Shown: positions 61,005 through 64,000 of the stretch, in pieces
Numbering within the stretch: the first letter of the stretch is position 1
Layout: the number at the start of each line of letters is the position of its first letter
Assembly (NCBI RefSeq): GCF_021130785.1
Contig: NC_060214.1
Location: forward strand, 3,065,001 to 3,129,000
DNA from: Homalodisca vitripennis
Taxonomy: Eukaryota > Arthropoda > Insecta > Hemiptera > Cicadellidae
Length of the DNA: 64,000 nucleotides
Direction: 5' to 3'
Made by a program: the position numbers and the translations under genes
Notes under the pieces: generated by a model
What the model was told of the DNA's origin: nothing
The model's input: only the letters and a program-made list of their open reading frames with translations
The model's database searches: none

Positions 61005-61540
61005 TGGAAGAGACTGGGAGTTCCAGAGGTGGAGGTTTAAACCAGGGAAGCAGCTGACAGCAGTCTGCCAGAGATCTGGCAGAAGCTAGGATCTTCCAGA
61101 GCCCAACAAATGCTCGAAGTCGGAAGTACATGGGTGGAAGGTTTCATGGTCTGACAGCTCTCAGGAATCGAGATGTGTCAAAGGCAGCACGCTACCTGAG
61201 TCCAGAAACTTTCAGATACCGGGAACCTTTACAGACTCAGAGTTTCCAGAGTTAGATGCTCTCATAGTTTGGCTACTGCCAGAGGCCAGTGAAAAAATCA
61301 AAAGATACCATAGGCTTACTAGATATCTAAACATTCCAAACACTGGTGTTTTTACAGGCTTTCAGAGATCCGAAGCTGCTAAATTCCGCAAGCTCCTTGA
61401 GTCTTAGAGCTATCATGGGCCAGAAATTGTCATAGGTAGGTTGCTGCTAATGTTTGGAAGCTCGTGGATTAAGGAAGTTGCCTGGGATTGGGATATCTCA
61501 AAGATTTGATGTTTTGTAGGCCTGCAGTTAACATAAACTG
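61005..61540 (+). other. segment enriched in CCAGA motifs, origin unknown
   Basis: GC content rises and CpG is scarce. CCAGA occurs at least seven times on the plus strand in about 450 bp, chiefly as TTCCAGAG or GCCAGA, against an expectation of about one half. One instance forms a perfect dyad, CTGCCAGA-GA-TCTGGCAG (61067-61084 approximately). All frames contain stops. It could be a worn repeat built on this motif or a decayed exon. Confidence 0.35.
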
Positions 61541-64000
61541 AAAGATTAGATACTTCAGCGTTAGTTTATAGTAAAGTTTATTTTAAATATTAGAATTATT
61601 CAGAAAAAAGTTGGTTTAGTGACTGTAATACATTTTCAAGAAGTATTACAATTCATTTAAAGTTATAATAATTATATGGATTAGTGTTAAATCCGATAAA
61701 AACCCAAATAAAATGGAATTAAAAACTATGAGAATAATTATAGACGGTGAGAAACATATACCAGGCGTAGTAAAAACCCTTATATGTATTTTATGGTTAG
61801 TTGTATTAAATATGAGTTCTGAACATCGCCAACAGCATAAAAATAATTTTTTTCTCAAAAGGTTCGCAAAAATGTTTTTATATATGATTAATATCTTAAA
61901 CTCAAGAAACTTATTGTTTATTAACACAATTAAAAAATATAAATAAGTAAATGAAAAATGCCTTTACTAAAGATGCAGAGTTAGGGTTTGTAAAGCTCTC
62001 TCTACCCCTCAACCTCTTATCATTTACAGTAAATTTACAATAATTGAATACAGAAAAACGCAAATGATAACATACTTTACATTATAATAATATGCAACCA
62101 AAATTGTTTAATTCAGTTAAAATAACTAATGAAGTTAATCATTCTTAATGTAAGGCAAATAAAACAATCTAACAATAAATACACGAGAATTTGGATTTTT
62201 ATAGTCAACCATTAAATAGTTCATAGTTAAAATTTTTTAAATCAGGCACGACAAAATACAATTGAAATATTTTGTTCTTTTATAATATATATTATTAAAT
62301 TTGTATAATATATGCATATTAATTATATTACAAATAGCTGATTCTATAGTTAGTTCAATTACTGTTTAAAAGGAAAAACATACAATAATACACATATATA
62401 GTTACATTATTACAGTATGTGGTTGGCTTCAAGTGAAGAGGTATTAAACTGACTTATTGACGTTTTGACAATTGGAATGATGACGCGGTGTCCTCTGTTT
62501 TATAACTGTTCCACGAGTTGTTTCCCTGAAGCATGTTGGAAAGAGATACGTATCATAGTGACCAAACACATTTGCTACTGTTTTTCATATTCATCCTATT
62601 AACATTTGCTTCTATCTGAAATTGCGATGGTGTAATATTACGAAATGTATCCTAAAGCTTTAGCTTTTTCTTTTCTTTATAACTCCCTCTTTGAAACATA
62701 CTTCGAGATCAACACTGCGAATGAAGTAATGTTGATATACAATTTTAAAACCTCTAGTTTTTTGCAAATCCCGTTTTGGATCATTAACAAAATGGCCAAA
62801 TATTAGTACCAAAAATCTAATATTAGTAAATTTAATAAGGTGTCAGTAAAAAGTCCACTCTCATTCTTTTTCAAAGTTTCTTTAAATTTATTGAAAACTC
62901 CTGGTGTTTAGAACAAAAAATATCTATTTCTCGAAGAGATCCTGAGAAATGCGTAAAACAAGAGGAGATGAGTTATTTCCATATTCTTAGCAAAAATTAT
63001 TGAATTTACATTAAAACTGCACTGATTGTTGTTTTCAGGAAGAAAGCAAGAGTTGTGAGACACAAACAAGAAAGTCGATGTTGGCATTTCCTGCGGCCTC
63101 GCGGCGTGGCACCTGATACAATAAGACAGGAAGGCGATTGGCCGGAGGGTAAAGGGTGTAGCCAGCCGTCCGAAACCTTAATGTCATGGAGCGTGTACGA
63201 ATTTTGATGGTAGGGCATTGTTTGATTATAAATATCCATTTAGGTTACTTAAGTAGTTCATTTTTTAAATGTTGGTACCCATAGTATCTAACCTCAACTG
63301 ACCCTTGACATAGCGGTAGGTTTTCTAATACTATGTATAGAGCCTATCCTACTGGATTCATTTTCTGCTGTCTAGTCTCCAAGCATTTTTTTCTTAATGT
63401 ACTCTCTTCCTACCAGATGAAGAGGATAGTTTTAAATCCACGAAACGTTTTATTATAATTTTTTTCTTATGCAATACAATGCATAAAACGTCGTATACTA
63501 CAAAGATATTAGGTTTTTTTGACAATTCATCTGACAAAATATCATGGTCTTTTAAATTAGCAATCGCGAAGTATAGTTAAATTAGTAAGTTGTAATATCG
63601 CGTGTTTGTAGAGTATTACTTATAGTTTATATGTGATAAATATTACAGATTATACATAATTACTTTTAATTTTTACTTCATTATCTTATAAGTAATTATA
63701 TAGTTATAAACTCCGTACTGCTGGTTTTCAGAAATGGAGGAGAAATTTACATTTGGAACAATAATATTTGTACATAAATATTTTCTAACGGTTTACGATA
63801 AACATGTGATTTTCTTAAACTATTATTTAGATAAGGTCGCAGTATTTAAGTGAATAATATTTCCTTAAGAAGTTGAAAAGTCGTGAAAAGAGTAATGTTT
63901 AATTGCTTTTTAACTGAAACAGGATATCTGAGGTAAACCTTTTCTACATGTGAAGAAGGAATAGTATATGTAATGAATGATTTCGTTTCATTTTATATTT
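61541..64000. other. AT-rich stretch with one GC-richer patch
   Basis: No gene supported. At about 63080-63190 a GC-richer patch (CCTGCGGCCTCGCGGCGTGG and following) precedes TTATAAATATCC near 63227, which could be a TATA-containing promoter on the plus strand, but no coding sequence follows. Other frames (61646-61927 minus, 61713-61946 plus) are anonymous. Confidence 0.45.

Overview
The window is eukaryotic nuclear DNA: strongly AT-rich, with no operons or dense coding, and AATAAA signals. It is built mainly from mobile-element remains and tandem repeats. The repertoire (piggyBac-type DNA transposon, CR1-group LINEs carrying an SGNH esterase ORF1, jockey/CR1-like reverse transcriptase fragments, many minisatellites, dinucleotide tracts) points to an arthropod, most likely an insect. 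A hemipteran would fit, but that is a weak inference from repeat style. I find no convincing intact host gene, tRNA or rRNA.

Layout. 1-1260: AT-rich, empty. About 1260-4237: a piggyBac-like transposon whose transposase (1605-3817) keeps its three catalytic aspartates and a C-terminal Cys-rich finger but is broken by four one-base frameshifts; three 23-bp palindromes flank the gene. 4238-4600: decaying 97-bp repeats. 7331-7905: 115-bp repeats. 10.7-11.9 kb: wrecked LINE reverse transcriptase. 13.45-14.74 kb: very uniform 142-bp array. 17.66-19.95 kb: 99/102-bp array with two subfamilies. 21.1-23.17 kb: three successive retroposon 3' ends, each with a hairpin, AATAAA and a (CA)n tail. 24.6-25.35 kb: 33-bp minisatellite. 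26.1-26.36 kb: a compact cluster of stem-loops. 27.04-39.78 kb: a 216-bp satellite of about 35 copies, split by a 5-kb CR1-group LINE (29328-34313) with a 5-bp target duplication. 42-44.6 kb: (GA)n, (TA)n and a 107-bp array. 49.4-49.9 kb: another retroposon 3' end and a dispersed repeat that recurs at 59.4 kb. 51.48-52.35 kb: a LINE pol fragment in which 16 codons have been tandemly amplified. 55.5-56.2 kb: a GC-rich island of unknown origin. The rest is AT-rich DNA with short inverted repeats.

Main points for a second look. (1) On the minus strand the 216-bp satellite unit looks like an exon plus a 56-nt intron with good donor and acceptor sites, suggesting a satellite born from a gene fragment. 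(2) The 48-bp minisatellite at 51.5 kb appears to derive from, and stay joined to, LINE pol coding sequence. (3) 23-bp palindromes flank the piggyBac transposase. (4) At least four decayed retroposon 3' ends share a hairpin at fixed distance from AATAAA. (5) A stem-loop cluster lies at 26.18-26.36 kb. One-base homopolymer differences are common here, so some frameshifts may be assembly errors. There is no network of cooperating genes: the coding remnants are selfish elements, each for its own mobility.
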